Of a stretch of 64,000 nt of DNA, positions 19,090 to 31,779 are shown piece after piece. The stretch's first letter is position 1. The number at the start of each line of letters is the position of its first letter. Origin of the DNA: Bicyclus anynana. Lineage: Eukaryota; Arthropoda; Insecta; Lepidoptera; Nymphalidae. The position numbers and the translations under genes were made by a program. Where the stretch lies: positions 5,023,107 through 5,087,106 of the forward strand of contig NC_069084.1 of NCBI RefSeq assembly GCF_947172395.1. The letters are read 5' to 3'. The notes below the pieces were generated by a model. The model saw nothing but the letters and a program-made list of their open reading frames with translations. It ran no database searches and was not told where the DNA came from.

Positions 19090-19260
19090 AAGTTAACAAA
19101 AGCCATCTCCATAGTAGGCAGCTTGCTCGGGGCGTTCCGATAACAGGGTGAGTTTACATAGCGCCAATTAGACGGCGCCCGCGGCGAACTGCGAGCGGAG
19201 CGGCGGGACCGAGCGATGTTTTCACATGCTAATTGTATCACAACGTAGCACGGACGCTGC
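19090..19260. promoter_or_regulatory. GC-rich non-repetitive island (candidate regulatory DNA)
   Basis: About 170 bases of much higher GC, including CGCCAATTAGACGG (homeodomain core ATTA), stand in AT-rich surroundings. No reading frame is convincing. A weak echo of ACGCTGCGG...TTCGGCATGT recurs at about 19700-19750. The function is inferred from composition only. Confidence 0.25.
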
Positions 19261-19889
19261 GGTGGTACGAAGCTCCTATTTCGGCATGTCAGGATTTGCT
19301 TGAAAGAGATTTGTATGAAAAATTCGATCCAATTTATTGTGGTCCCGCTCGAGGTAAATTTTAAAATGGAGCGAGATCCAATTATGGCGCCTCTCCTGTT
19401 TTCTCCTAATAATATGCAGATACCTTTACTAAATTATGAGTGTAAAGTAAGAATGGAACGCGAAGATCTTGATCTGGGGTGACCAATTGAAAATGGACGG
19501 GCCGGCTCCGGTCCCATTAACTTTGGTGAATCTTGTATTTGTAACACGAAATCTGTCTCACTAGTTATATTTTGTAGACAAAATCAGCATGAAAAGACTG
19601 TATACAAATGTTAGCGTAGACAAGTTCGAATTTTAAAATAAATGTTACGAAGGTTGGTTGTAAATAGTGATCAACTGAATTATTAATTGTATCAGAACTT
19701 TGATCACAACGAACGCTGCGGCGTTGCCTTAGTATTCGGCATGTTAGGGGAAAAGATTTCTATGAAAACTTTATTCCAATTTAGTTTCGAATCACTAGTT
19801 TCTAACGTAAATCAAAGTGCTTTACTAAGTACACAATCAGTTTGTGTGTCTCTACTATTAGTTCTGAAGCCAGAATCTTTTAATAGGAT

Positions 19890-19990
19890 TCTTCAAAGCT
19901 CAACGGTAAGGAGGCTAGACTCATCATCGAGAGGTAGCGGTTCGATTCCTGCCCGCTGAACTATTATCCACTCCCAACTCAGATTTTCCG
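19890..19990 (+). mobile_element. tRNA-like SINE head
   Basis: AGGAGGCTAGACTCATCATC, then GAGAGGTAGCGGTTCGATTCC (a B box) and CTGCCCGCTGAACTATT. A related head is at 48.95 kb with CCGTCGAACTGTTGTCAT. Confidence 0.4.
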
Positions 19991-22139
19991 ACTAGTTAGA
20001 GGGAAATTAAAATATTGTTCATATTTACAAAATATGGCAAATATTAAAAAAAAAATATAAACGTTATATGAAATTTCAAAAACTAATACATTCCAATCAG
20101 TACGACACGTTGCAATTTACAATATTATTTAAGAAAAATGGCGTCTTATGTTTTTAAATATTTTAAAACTATTCACAAAAACTAAAGAAATAAGATGTAG
20201 TATTTTTTATTGGTATTTTATTATAAGTACCTACTGTAATTTTATTGATTATTATATTAATTTACGTAATCGTTTGAAATACAAATTATGAAAAAAGTTT
20301 GTAAAGACGCGTGACGTTCGTTTTTTACTGGGTTTCACCGGCTTCAACACGCTGCTTGTAAGTCTCATTCTGGACATTCTTTATTCTGTGTAATGTACGC
20401 ATATTTTATTTCAATTATATACATTGAATAACTACGTAGATAGTAATTTGATGGTTGTATAGTACTTCCTTCAGTAGGTATGGTACCTCACAGTTCTCAT
20501 GCTATTTTCATAAACACGTAAGTACGTACTACCTAACATCGTACAAGGTACATTAAACTGTCTATGTAAGTAATTTGAGGCACAGGCATGAGGCATCAAA
20601 CAGCAAATTAGCATACTGTACTCGATATCCATTTCCCCGCCATTCAATCCAATGGCTCCTTTGTTCTCTCGATGGGTTTCAGAACGCAACCCGACGCAAA
20701 ATGGCGTCTTATAAACGTCATAGAAGCAACATGGCGGGCGACGGTTATTGTTCGAAACGACCCGCAGGGCAAATAGTTTGAATGGCTTTCTACAGCAAAA
20801 TATCTCTATCTACTCTGCTATAGATATACTTGATTACAGGTAGACTAATGCTATCAATTCATTTTTGATGTTAAATAGGTAACTAATTAATTTTTAAATA
20901 ATATTTGACTTGTTACTCGTTTAACGCTTGTTTTGCAGTACGGAATGTGTGGTAAATAAAATATTAACTAATTAATTGTTTTATAATCTATTTAATAAAA
21001 TTACGACAATAATTATTTTTAAAATAATATGTTTGAGAGAATCGGACGAAAGATATTAAGTTATTCCAAATCAAATAAAAACAAAATTTCTTTTATTTCA
21101 ATTGTGCTTTTTGAAAGTAGGTAAACTTAAAGCCATTTTTTTTTTGTTTTCAGAAAAAATAACTTCATCCGCGGTGCCATTCAACCAAGAAGAAGAAATT
21201 AGATAAAATGACATAGACTTAATATTGGAGAGTCGTACCTAAGATCTTTATTTTATAAAAAGTTTTGTAAGTACTAAAATCCCAAGCTGTACTCGTAAGA
21301 CGCCAGAATTTTTCCTCCACCACTTTTATTACAGCCGTAAATTAGCCGGCTAATAGAGCCGAACAGATTAATATGCAGTTTAAACGTACAATTTAGACGG
21401 ACAAGTTTACACTGGCCTTTATAAAGACGGATGGTTCTGGTTTTTGCCGATGAGTGATTTGAAAATACCCCGATGATTGAACGCTGATACAAGCCAGTAT
21501 TTTAATAAATAAATAAAGATTTAGGGATGAACACTTCCTCGTATGTTTAGATATCGATATATTGGTAACCGTTATAAATACATTTTTTATTACTAAGTTG
21601 GTTGTAAGACAGAAAAATATTTTTAATTTTAATTTTATTCACTTGTTACCTATTTGTACCTATAGTCTTTTAGGTCTTAAAATAGTTACAGTAGCTATCT
21701 CCTGTTCATTAATAGCTTTTCCCGGATAATAAAACCGTAATTAAAAAAACCGAATTTTGTCGATTTTTGACAATAGATTTAGATAAAAGTGAGAAAGCTC
21801 GAACGAAAGCTAATTTTTATAGCTTTTATTTGTAATTACTAAGCGAAACTACTTACGGATCGGAATAAAGCTGTTATTCACATAAGTAATTTGGTTATCG
21901 AAATATGTTATTTTTAATAGAATATTTGCAATGTTTTAAATGTGACAAATATTTTTCTTTCATGTAAGCAGTTAATAGTTTGTGCTAGAAGCGGTTATGA
22001 TAGTTGTCTAACGGGAACCCCTGACGTCTCGACCCCATAACTGTGGATCTATTGAAATTTTGAAAGTTTTTCCTTATTCTATTAAGTTTACTAATAAATG
22101 TGACATTATATTAATCAAAATATTACAATTAACAGATAT
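19991..22139. other. AT-rich DNA without recognised genes
   Basis: No exon, RNA gene or clear repeat is visible. A slightly GC-richer patch at 20630-20780 (two ATGGCG words in an open frame) may be an old exon or regulatory DNA. I could not assign it. Confidence 0.4.
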
Positions 22140-22335
22140 CGACATCACAGGTTCGCTTCACTACAAATCAGACCGTGTAAACGATGCACGTAACGTTTAC
22201 CCGAACGCAATGTTTTTATTCGGCCAGGCTCGACGGTGATGACGTTCGCGCCAGGCCACCGAACAATTTAAAAAGTATAAAACTCTTGATGGCGTCGTTT
22301 CCGCCGACCGCGTTCCTTTTCCAAAAGTTTGACGT
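22140..22335. promoter_or_regulatory. GC-richer unique island (candidate regulatory DNA)
   Basis: A dense unique stretch includes TTCGGCCAGGCTCGACGGTG, GACGTTCGCGCCAGGCCACC and GTCGTTTCCGCCGACCGCGT. It does not resemble the window's repeats and has no good frame. It lies 10 kb upstream of the signal-peptide exon. The regulatory role is inferred. Confidence 0.28.
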
Positions 22336-23823
22336 CTTTGACATTTATTGATAGTATATTAGTTATGTTCTATATTTAAAATTTTACACCACAGATCTGA
22401 GGTGTTGATAAAAGTAGCCACTTGCATTCTACGTCAAACTTTTAATACGGATCTCTTTACGTTGCTGAGCTGTTTTTTTCTGTACTGGTTAACATTCTTT
22501 AGCTACAATTAAAAGCGTAGGCAGGATTTATTATAAAATATATAAATTTATGTTTAAAATCTTTTTAGCCGACCACACATCTTTAGTTTTAATCTTTAGT
22601 CAGGGTTTTACTGTGGGCTTCTTAGACTGGGCGCCTTTGATACCTTAAAAGCTTTCAATTTAAAATTAAATTTTGATTTGATTTTTCTTTGAATAGGCAT
22701 TTCTATTAATTCTGACACAAAATTGTTGTTGAGGCATATATGAATGAATTGATAAATATTATTTATTTCGATGATATGGCAACACCAACGGATATTAGGA
22801 TAGATATTTCATCTTTCATCATGTAACCGTCCGAAACATTATGTATGGGTAACAATACAACAATAAATTTCGTATGAGCTAATTTATGTTCATGTAATGG
22901 GCTGATATTGCCCGCGAAAGTAATCCCCATACAAAATATTGTATCGATATTTATTGCCCACGTTTTACTTGTTTATTGTACTATTGTTATGTTTAATGTA
23001 CCAATATAATATAATTGAAATAACAAATATAACCGTACAAACAATAACTATTATGAAAGTTTGTATGTTTGTTACTCTATTAGGTAAAACATTAATTAAG
23101 TGAAGCTGTCTGAGGTACCTATGCCAACCTAACACACTTTTTTGGACGTTTTTCGAGCAATTGCAATTAAATTTTTTAAAATTAGTGCATTTATTGTACC
23201 GACCTATTAGTATTGTGTAAAATAGTGATTTGTGGGTAGGTACAAAATATAATTTAATTAATTATATCGCTGTTGAAGCAATACCCGATCCATCTTTTCT
23301 GCGATCTATGGTCTAAATACTAATCAAGAAAAGAATACTTTTGACATCACTCGGTACGCATTTGTAAAAGGTTTAATAAAAGGCGACCTCTCTTCGGTGT
23401 TCCCAGTAAACAAAAGAATAAAGATGGCAATGAATAAAATAAAAATAGCATGAGATGATATCGACGGAATTAGCTGAGTATGGAATATGCCGACTTATTA
23501 TACCTACTCCAATAACACGACCGTATTAGCTCCTGGCGCAGAGTTTAGTAGAAATAGACTTGACTTGATAATAATTAAGTTAAGAGACAATAACGAATAG
23601 TATTAGAGCTTTATATTATATTAACTTCTTATTGGTAGATATATTTGTTATAAATTAGTAACTATTTGTGATAAAATAGTCTGTCGTCCATGATAATAGT
23701 ACAATTTTCTTACTTACAGAAAAGATTGAAATGGTTCTAGGTGGTTGCTATATATATTTTTGTATAACACATTTGCTAGTAAAGTATTGCTTATTTCACC
23801 AATTTCAATTTCGTAATGTATCT

Positions 23824-23869
23824 CATTACGCACATGTGCCGTAAAGCAAAATGCACATGTGCCGTAATG
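23824..23869. promoter_or_regulatory. palindromic pair of CACATGTG E-boxes
   Basis: CATTACG and CGTAATG bracket two perfect GCACATGTGC palindromes (CACATGTG at 23831 and 23854), each followed by CGTAA. CACATGTG is a bHLH-type E-box. The whole 46-base unit is close to an inverted repeat. Confidence 0.4.
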
Positions 23870-24054
23870 TAATATAAAACCTTAATCATCCGTCTAAAAA
23901 CGGACGGTACTTTTTTAAATCTTGGCAAAGAGTTTTATGTCAGAAAAGTGCTCAACGTTTTATGAATAAAATTACCTTTGTGAGATAAAATATATTAAAA
24001 AAACAAACAAATGGTTGACAATAAATGTCAACCATTTATCAGAAACACAAATCA

Positions 24055-24212
24055 AATCAAAAATAATTTATTTCAAGTAGGCTCAGTTTACAAGCACTTT
24101 TGACACGTCAGTTGACTATTTGTAAAGACTCACCGTTTTGGAAGGCAGATTCTGCTGAGAAGAAACCGGTAAGAAACTCAACAGTTGCTCTTTTTAAAAA
24201 ATTATACTGTTT
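24055..24212 (-). mobile_element. LINE 3' end (same family as 1250-1943)
   Basis: The 3' UTR blocks TTTCAAGTAGGCTCAGTTTA, CAAGCACTTTTGACACGTCA and GAAACTCAACAGTTGCTC match the intron copy. It is heavily 5' truncated. Confidence 0.8.
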
Positions 24213-24333
24213 ATTAATTATAAAAGTTATTATTTAATTTTACTAACATTAGAAAGGTTATGAAGTATAAATATTTCGGCACAAAGGTATTGTTTTTATT
24301 GTACAATATTTTGAAAATTAATTGCAAGGCTAA

Positions 24334-24575
24334 ATTATATAATGATTTATTTATTTTGCTATCATCCGCGAAAATTCGGCGAACCCATGCGACAACGTCA
24401 CCCAGGTCCGAAAAAATACTCTCTACGTACGTTTCACCCCGAAACCGGAGCATCCTCAGGAGATGTTGACTCTACAACGTGCAATTGCAAAATTTGCACG
24501 TTGTAGAGTCAACATTTCGCATGGGTTCGCCGAATTTTCGCGGATGATAGCAAAATAAATAAATCATTATATAAT
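24334..24575. mobile_element. foldback element with 59-bp perfect arms
   Basis: Arms 24334-24392 and 24517-24575 are exact reverse complements, with no mismatch by eye; they contain CATCCGCGAAAATTCGGCGA. Between them lies a second hairpin whose arms read TGTTGACTCTACAACGTGCA (from 24464) and its complement to 24515. Confidence 0.9.
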
Positions 24576-26128
24576 CATGATGAACTTCCGCAAAGTAACG
24601 CCTGCTTCTATCCAATATTTAAAAGATGCAAGGCTAAAGTCAGCAATCATGATATAGGATAGACAGCTAAAATTTTTGTGGTCCGTATAAAAACCACGGC
24701 ATAGTATGAACGAAATTAGTGAATATTAATGATATTACTGCAAGTGAATATAACGTATAAATTATTTTAATTAAACCAAGACGTCGTAATGTTAATGCAA
24801 TTAAGGCACAGCATAGAAACAAACATTGCATAATTAAAATGTTCATATGCATAAAATTATTGAAATATAGAACTGGTTATCGTATGATCTCTCTAAAGTT
24901 ATACACAAACGGGTAAGCTGATACTCGATCTTTATAATTTAATGTTTAAAGAGTACTTGTTTTCAAATTGAGTTGTGTTATTACTATATCTATATTTATC
25001 AGTTAGTTCTCAATAGCCTAATGAATATATTATTTACTATTATTGCTTAAGTATATACTTTAAATACTCAAGTCCTGTGCATATTAACACTATATGACTT
25101 TCCCAAAAAGTGGTACCTAGTCTCTAAAAATAATCAACGTAAAGTTTCAAAAGTGTTTTAAAATTAAGCCTTACTTAATATAGGTCGGATAAAGAATTTT
25201 AAAATTAAAAAAAAAAACATTAAAATATCAATGTTCTTCGGCACAACCGGGATTACATTGATATTTGATCTTATGACTCACAGTCACAAGCTATTACCAA
25301 TTATTTAGCGAGGTGAACTATGGCATAACTCTTCTTCTTCGAGCATAGTACTTTTAATACTTATACGTTTTAATAGAAATTTGCCGTGTCTACATCTTCC
25401 TAAGTTTTACTATCAATGTCTTTAAGGCATTTATAGATTATTCATTTGTATCTCGTAGTATCGATTCCTTTATGTTATTGTTTGGCTGTCGTCGTGTCTG
25501 CTCTACGGATATAAAACGTAATTGCAAGTCAAAATATTACAAACTACGTTATTCACTTACGTTTATCCTTATTCTTATGTGCTCTAGGTCGATTTTTGTT
25601 TGTTTTATGCTAAAAGCAATTTGTGTCTATTAAACGTTTCTATTCGACTAAATGTTGCTACCCATTTCATATTTTTTTGGTTTTATAAGGAGTTTATTAA
25701 CATTAATGAAATATAAGATTTAAGAAGTTAGGTTCTAATTGTGTTATGTTTGTGAATTTATTTACTTTATGCTTTATCTTGTAAGTTTAGGGCATTATCT
25801 GAAACCTTAAGTTTTCTACAAATTTTCTAAAAGATTATTAGTCGACACATAACCAAAAAACTCAAAATACTTCTTTCAAATGAATATTATTTACTGTCGC
25901 TGGTCGCTACAAAGCAATTGTCATTTTAATGAGCAGAATTGAAAGGTAAATAATAGCTACATTTACAGCGACAGTAGCAATTAACGATGCTTCTATTTTG
26001 TATTTGCATATCAAAAGCTTCATCATCATTGATGTTGTTTAATGGCCAGTCTTCTCTCCTTAGGAGGGGATTTTGAATTTAATCCACCACGCGCTTTGCA
26101 CGCGGGTTTAGAGCGAAAGTATCTGTAA

Positions 26129-26327
26129 CTAGCTGATGCCGCGGTTTAACTCGCGTGGTTTCCGCTCTCGTAAGAGTACGGGGATAATATATAGCTTATA
26201 GCCTTCCTCAATAAATGGGCTATCTAAAACTGAAAGATTTTTTCAAATCGGACCAATAGTTTCTGAGATTAGCGCGTTCAAACAAACAAACAAACAAACT
26301 CTTCAGTTTTATTATATTATCACGTGA
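26129..26327 (-). mobile_element. Helitron-like element, second subtype
   Basis: Starts CTAGCTGATGCCGCGG on the plus strand (a CTAG 3' end read in reverse) and ends TTATATTATCACGTGA, which gives TC... on the minus strand. It includes (CAAA)n and a GGGCTATCTAAAACTGAAAG body. Related copies lie at 42.2 kb (-) and 54.64 kb (+). Confidence 0.55.
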
Positions 26328-26429
26328 TTTAAGATTCACTCCATATTTTCTCTTCTATAAGGATGTCTGACCCTCTAGTAGGCAGTTAATGATGATTTTA
26401 AAATAAAAAAAATTAATAAGAACGCTCAA

Positions 26430-26645
26430 CGAGTCGCGTTGGGGTTCCAAGGTGCTGGAAAGGCGACCCCGTTCTAATTAGCGCAGTGTTGGTCGACCTC
26501 CCCAGGTGGACTGACGCGAGTCGCAGGGATGACTGGATTTGCTGGATGCAGGCGGCTCAGGATCGTGATGTTTGGAAGTCTCTACAAATAGCCTATGTCC
26601 TGCAGTGGATGTCCATCGGCTGATATGACGATGATGATGACGAAT
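26430..26645 (+). mobile_element. RTE-type LINE 3' end
   Basis: Degenerate coding DNA for the terminal part of an RTE-class reverse transcriptase (GTTGGTCGACCTCCC... RWTD-like, then GCGGCTCAGGATCGTGATGT and CTGCAGTGGATGTCCATCGG). It ends in a GATATGACGATGATGATG tail. Frames are broken. Confidence 0.7.
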
Positions 26646-27009
26646 AAGAGTAAATTTAAAAAATCTTTCGGGGAGTCATGTCACAATGAAATGACCTTGA
26701 CCTGACTCCGTGACCGTGTCATACAAGCGTGTCAATATTGCCAATGTGGGTGATTTGTCACGCAAAGAATGTTTACCACCTCCATTCACCAGTTTCTTAC
26801 ACAAATGGAGAGAGAATTTTCAACCTATGTTTTTTTTTAAGTAAAGGAATATCCGCCATATTTTTTCCAATATTTCCGTTCCCCTCCAATTAATCGGAAA
26901 AGATCGTGTTAGTAGTGGTTACGACATTAGTCCAGCGGCCGGGGATCGAATCACCACCTCTCAGTGATGAGTCAGGCCTTTTACTACTGTTTTTAACATT
27001 CACCTACAG

Positions 27010-27275
27010 GACTACGCCTCATATGTGAGGGGATATGGAGCTTAGAACCACCACGCTATTCCAGTGAATGTTGGCAGGTTTAGGATGATAGGTTTAGATT
27101 AATTATTATTCTACCTAAGACCGTCTTAACTTGCATTCCGATGCGAAGTGTAATATCATCGACTTCCCAACTCCAGGCTGATCCGCATCAGTATTCCATA
27201 ACCGGACTCAGGAATCGAACTCAGGATCTCGTTATCCGAAGGCAAAGGCTAACCGCTGAACCAACGAGGCAGGGT
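27010..27275 (-). mobile_element. tRNA-headed SINE (third type)
   Basis: The head at the right end reads, on the minus strand, CCTCGTTGGTTCAGCGGTTA and GAGTTCGATTCCTGAGTCCG. The body carries CATTCACTGGAATAGCGTGG. It corresponds to the copies at 34.86 and 41.3 kb. Confidence 0.6.
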
Positions 27276-27285
27276 AGCTTAAGTG

Positions 27286-27441
27286 TCATTTACAAGAGCG
27301 GCAGCTGCTACCGACTTCTGCAGCCGTTGGCTGCCGCCGAGATGTCGCTGATTGCAGTCGGCGACGCCGTCGCCTGCCGCCGAGACGTCGCCGACTGCAG
27401 TCGACTGCGGTCGTCGGTAGAGTTGCCGCTCGTGTAAATGA
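27286..27441. mobile_element. GC-rich foldback MITE
   Basis: The ends TCATTTACAAGAGCGGCAG and TTGCCGCTCGTGTAAATGA form about 32-bp inverted repeats. The core is very GC-rich and itself palindromic around GTCGGCGACGCCGTCGCC. Flanking AT content makes it stand out. Confidence 0.7.
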
Positions 27442-27699
27442 ACCCTAAATCACAGATCAGCAAGACCCTGCAGCTGTTAATTTTGTGCAATTGTGCATTT
27501 GCAGTGCAATGACGTAATATTTAATTCTTTTAGCCTACACAAATCCCACAGTAGGTTATCTTAATGAAATAATGTGCAAAACAATTTAAAATAGTCATCT
27601 CAGCGTACTCTGGAATTGGAGACAATCGCAGCAATTGAGCAAACTGTCTGTAATGAATATACTCAACACGAGGCATTTCAACTATGTATTTAACTATTC

Positions 27700-27775
27700 T
27701 ATCGTGATGTTTGGAAGTCCCTACAAAAGGCCTATGTCCTGCAGTGGATGTCCATCGGCTGATATGATGATGATT
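27700..27775 (+). mobile_element. RTE-type LINE extreme 3' end
   Basis: CGTGATGTTTGGAAGTCCCT, then GGCCTATGTCCTGCAGTGGA and TCCATCGGCTGATATGATGA. It is only the last 75 bases of the family at 26.4 and 48 kb. A further worn copy is at about 28065-28147. Confidence 0.65.
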
Positions 27776-27804
27776 TAACTATTGCTAAGAACTCTGCTGT
27801 ATTA

Positions 27805-27855
27805 TGGTAAGCGTCCACAGATCCGCAACGTACGTATCAGACGTATTGCATTATA
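27805..27855 (+). mobile_element. MITE left end (GGCGTCCACTGATCC family)
   Basis: ATTATGGTAAGCGTCCACAGATCCGCAACG (two blocks) matches the left end of the complete element at 30124-30259. The right end is absent. Confidence 0.5.
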
Positions 27856-28149
27856 TCGTATAATATCGACTACTTTTGTGATTGTGATTCCCGCCAAACC
27901 ACATTGTAGGAGAGTGGTGAGTAAGCATCATTATAGGTACGTTCCCTGTAATGGGCCGTTGAAATAGGCTGATAATGCGATTCTTTAAAATCAGTACCAA
28001 CTACCAACCTTATAAAAATGTTATCAGGCGCATTAAAATCTGGAAGATGACTTGGAAAAAGCTCCACTACCATGACTTGCTACGTTCATGGCCTTCCTTT
28101 GAAGAGGTCTATGTCCAGCAATGGACATTCGGCTGAAAATTATGATGAA

Positions 28150-30120
28150 GTTGCATTTTATAATCAAAACAGTATAATTACTTAGCTTTAGAGCTCATTT
28201 TCAGCCAATTTCTAAATCGAATTTTTCTAAACTATTAAAATACCAATCTATCATTAAAAAATTGCTCGAAAGTAAAAAGTGAAATTTCACCGTGGTATCG
28301 TTTCTTATGCCTACTTCGAATAACCAAATAGCGGTACACTTTAATCTAGACTTTATGTAACTTGTTTTAAAATTCAAATTACCATAGCGAGCGAAAAGGA
28401 TGCGCAAAAAGTGCATTAGGCCGGTACAGTTAACAGTTTAGGTTGCTTGTCCACTAAGCTCAAATATCGCTTTTATAAATATGATTAAAGATTTAACTAT
28501 ATACTTTAATTATTCCTATTATTACGCTATATAGATGCGTAAATGCATTTCCTAGCACTAAATAAATATTATGCAGTTTTTTAACTAACTATGAAATGTA
28601 ACGAAAGCCCGCAAGCTTCAATTTTCAACTTTACTTGTAAGTATCACTGGAATTCCAGTATGATCCCGCATAGGTAACCGTCAGAGGAATAGGTAGATTA
28701 AAACATTTACCATGTTAGCCCGCTGACCATTATAGGCTCCATTGTCAGTTAGAATTAGGCAATATTGCAGTGCATAGAAACAATTTTTAATTGAAATAAA
28801 CAAAAATGAAGACAGGTGATAATTGGTTACTAAAACTTGTGAATGTTTTAAAACTTGACGTGTTAACAAACAATGTAGATCTATAATAACTATATAAATG
28901 CCATCTGCCTCGGATGTATAAAAAGTATTTACAAGGTGGGTTTCACGCCGTAGTAGGTAATTGCCATAAAATGTTTATTAGAAATTGAAATGCGTAATGG
29001 GCGGAGTCGTACAAATTAGGTAATAACATTATGCTGACAGTTATACTCGTATTTTAATTTAACCTTTCATGTAAGTAAGACAACAATGTTGCGATTTCGA
29101 AACATCGGCATATTTCATCAGGCCTTCATTAGGTGAGTATATATTTTTTTGTTTATATATTTAACTTTTTTACATACAACAATATAATTAGTTTCATATT
29201 AATAGTTAGAAAAGGAATTCTTTGTAGCGTGTAAATGTGGTGCAGTAACGACAATTACCTATATTATGCTCTTGCATTTTTGTCTCTTATAAAAAATTGT
29301 GTATTATGTATACATATTTCGTAGTACCATAAATCTTGTGCCTCTCTAAGCTCAGGATTCTATTTATGGAACTAAGTATCGGTCACTCAAAAACTGCGGT
29401 AAATAAAATAATAAAAATATAATGAGACAATAATTTTTTAACAAAAATCTATTTTAAAACCGTTTACAGAGCCCAGTGTGCAACCATCCTAATAATCGGT
29501 CGGTCCGTTTGATCTGTTGCAATTACAGTTTTACAGCAACCATAAACACAGGGAACAGAATGCCAGGTAAGCCCTATTGTTGCCTTTATCCCGCACCCTT
29601 TGAAATCCCTGACTCTTATTTGCAAAGGCTAAATGTTGATTTTCCAAATCCACTTGCAGATTTTAAGCACTTTTGTGCCGACTGTACTTTGTACAGTCAA
29701 AATGCCAATTTTATAATGTATCGATTGCAAAAGTCAATTATAGTTTTTATGTTTGTAAGATAAGGTTCATATTTGTGTGAAATCATTTATATGTGACAGG
29801 AAACAATGTGAAATGAGCTTTTTCTCCGTCTTTTAAAGAAATTATAGCGTGATGTGGAAATAATTTGTCTGTGTTACCTGTAACTTGTTCTTTCTAGGTG
29901 TTCCTTGTAGTATATTTTCTAACCGTCCTAACATTTCTTTAGTTTTTTGAAAAAAAAAACCAAATTTATGTTGCACTATGGTTAGGCTTCATTTAAATAT
30001 ATAAGTTTTTGTAAAGTAATAAATCAATAAAATATAAACAGTTTATGCAGATTAAATAAATTATAATAGTCTTTATAAAGGATGTTGCATTGCATGTTAT
30101 AGTTACTATTACGGCGTTTA
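28150..30120. other. AT-rich DNA without recognised genes
   Basis: I see no supportable exon or repeat. An open frame at 29476-29763 on the plus strand encodes a Cys-rich stretch of 95 residues without recognisable motifs or splice context, and I do not call it. Confidence 0.4.
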
Positions 30121-30123
30121 AGA

Positions 30124-30259
30124 ATAATGGTTGGCGTCCACTGATCCGTAACATACGCATCGGACGTATCGCAACAAACGGGTTTGTTATTAATTTACGT
30201 TAGATAAAATCCCTCCGATGCGATCCGTACGATGTGGATCAGTGGACGCCTGCCATTAT
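30124..30259. mobile_element. complete MITE, 136 bp
   Basis: Terminal inverted repeats ATAATGG..GGCGTCCACTGATCC and GGATCAGTGGACGCC..CCATTAT flank an AT-rich core. The second-level match (CATCGGA / TCCGATG) extends the arms to about 40 bp. Confidence 0.75.
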
Positions 30260-30394
30260 GATGTTTCTTACAACTGTAATTGTTTTGTATTTAATTTGTT
30301 AGCTAGTTTAATATGTTAATATTAATAACTTGTTTGCTTTGTTAGGCTATAGTTATTTTGTCAAATAAATATCTTTATTGTTCTTTAATAATTC

Positions 30395-30625
30395 CAAAAA
30401 AAGTTCAGTCAAATAAAATCATGCTATGTAGAAAAAATATCCGAAGGACGGCAGGATCTGCTAAGAAAATCCGACAATAAATCCAACAGTTGCTAGTTTT
30501 ATAAAATCATACATTATTGCTTAGTTTACAACGGATATATTAATTAAAAATTTCTTTTAATTTCTGTGTGAAGGTGGAAGCTTTTTCAATTATCTCTTCA
30601 ATTTTATAGTAACCTCGACTACAAT
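30395..30625 (-). mobile_element. LINE 3' end, diverged (family of 1250-1943)
   Basis: GGCAGGATCTGCTAAGAAAA, CCAACAGTTGCTAGTTTTAT and, further in, TTTCTGTGTGAAGGTGGAAG and TATAGTAACCTCGAC match the intron LINE in the same order. It has more substitutions and small deletions. Confidence 0.75.
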
Positions 30626-31779
30626 GGACTAAATTACAGGCATAGACGCTTGAGGCTTTTACGCTTGAGGTAAATGGGCTCAGGGCAGTGTGTGCACACT
30701 TAATTTTTAGGGGACCATCGTCTGCAAAAAAAAAGCATTTTTAGTTTTTAGTTAAACATAGCATAAAAGATGCCAAATCCATAGAGCGACCTGTGGTGCA
30801 AGGAAAGGTGGCGGGCACAAGAGCGAGAGGCTTCTACTCTCTCCAAAACTTCTCTCCATGGTTCCCTTCACGAATCTGCTAGGAGAGCCACACTACGAGA
30901 CAAGTGGTGACGGATATCGAGGCTTACCACCACACCTAAATGACGACCTACTACTCTGTCAAGAATATGGCGACAGAGAAGAAGAAGCATAAAAGTTTAT
31001 GAGGCTAGGCGTAAAAGACGTATAAGTGGGTGTAGGCACACATAGAAAAGTGTCACTATATTCTTATTGCAGTTCACAGTGGACATCTCAGATAGCTCCG
31101 GTCAAGCAAGTAAATATATCAACGTTTACCTTATCTGCAACTTAATGCAAATCTGTAGTTACCACTTTAATAAAAGTCATACACAAAACGGTTGCAATTT
31201 CGCCTTTATCCCCAAGGATTAAGGTCTATGTAACCCAGGGGCATGTTAACTAAGATTAAATTATTATTTATGAGATCACTTGACCACTTAAGTATCGGAT
31301 TTTACTGATTTCCTCAATAAATAAAATTATTTAAACTCAACGCTCAGCTGTCCCATTTAATCTTCTTTCGATCAAGTAATCGACTTCAATGTGATAATAT
31401 TTTTGCATAAACCTTCTTTTTGTGGACTTAAGCTTACTATTGATAGCCTGCGGATAATATAATACTTATTGAGTATTTATTTTACTCGCCAAGTTATTTT
31501 TTGTTCTTTAGCTTTTCTTACTGGAATAGGTTTTAAAAGCTTTAAAATTACAAGCTCTTTATACTGAACTTTTCAAACTTAATACCTACTATAAATATAT
31601 AGCATAAACTTTAAATGCTATAAAGCTTTTAAAAAAAGCTTTCTTGCTTATTAACATTCCTGCAGTATTTAATCTAAAATTTAAACATAAAAATACAAAT
31701 TACCGTTTATAGTTTCATGCAATTGAATAACTTTTCATAGATTTTTGTTAATGTAGAGACAGTAAAAAGAATGTCAATA

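Noticed and set aside
29476..29763. Plus-strand frame of 95 codons with several Cys
   Set aside because: No family motif, no signal peptide, and no splice or promoter context in AT-rich DNA.
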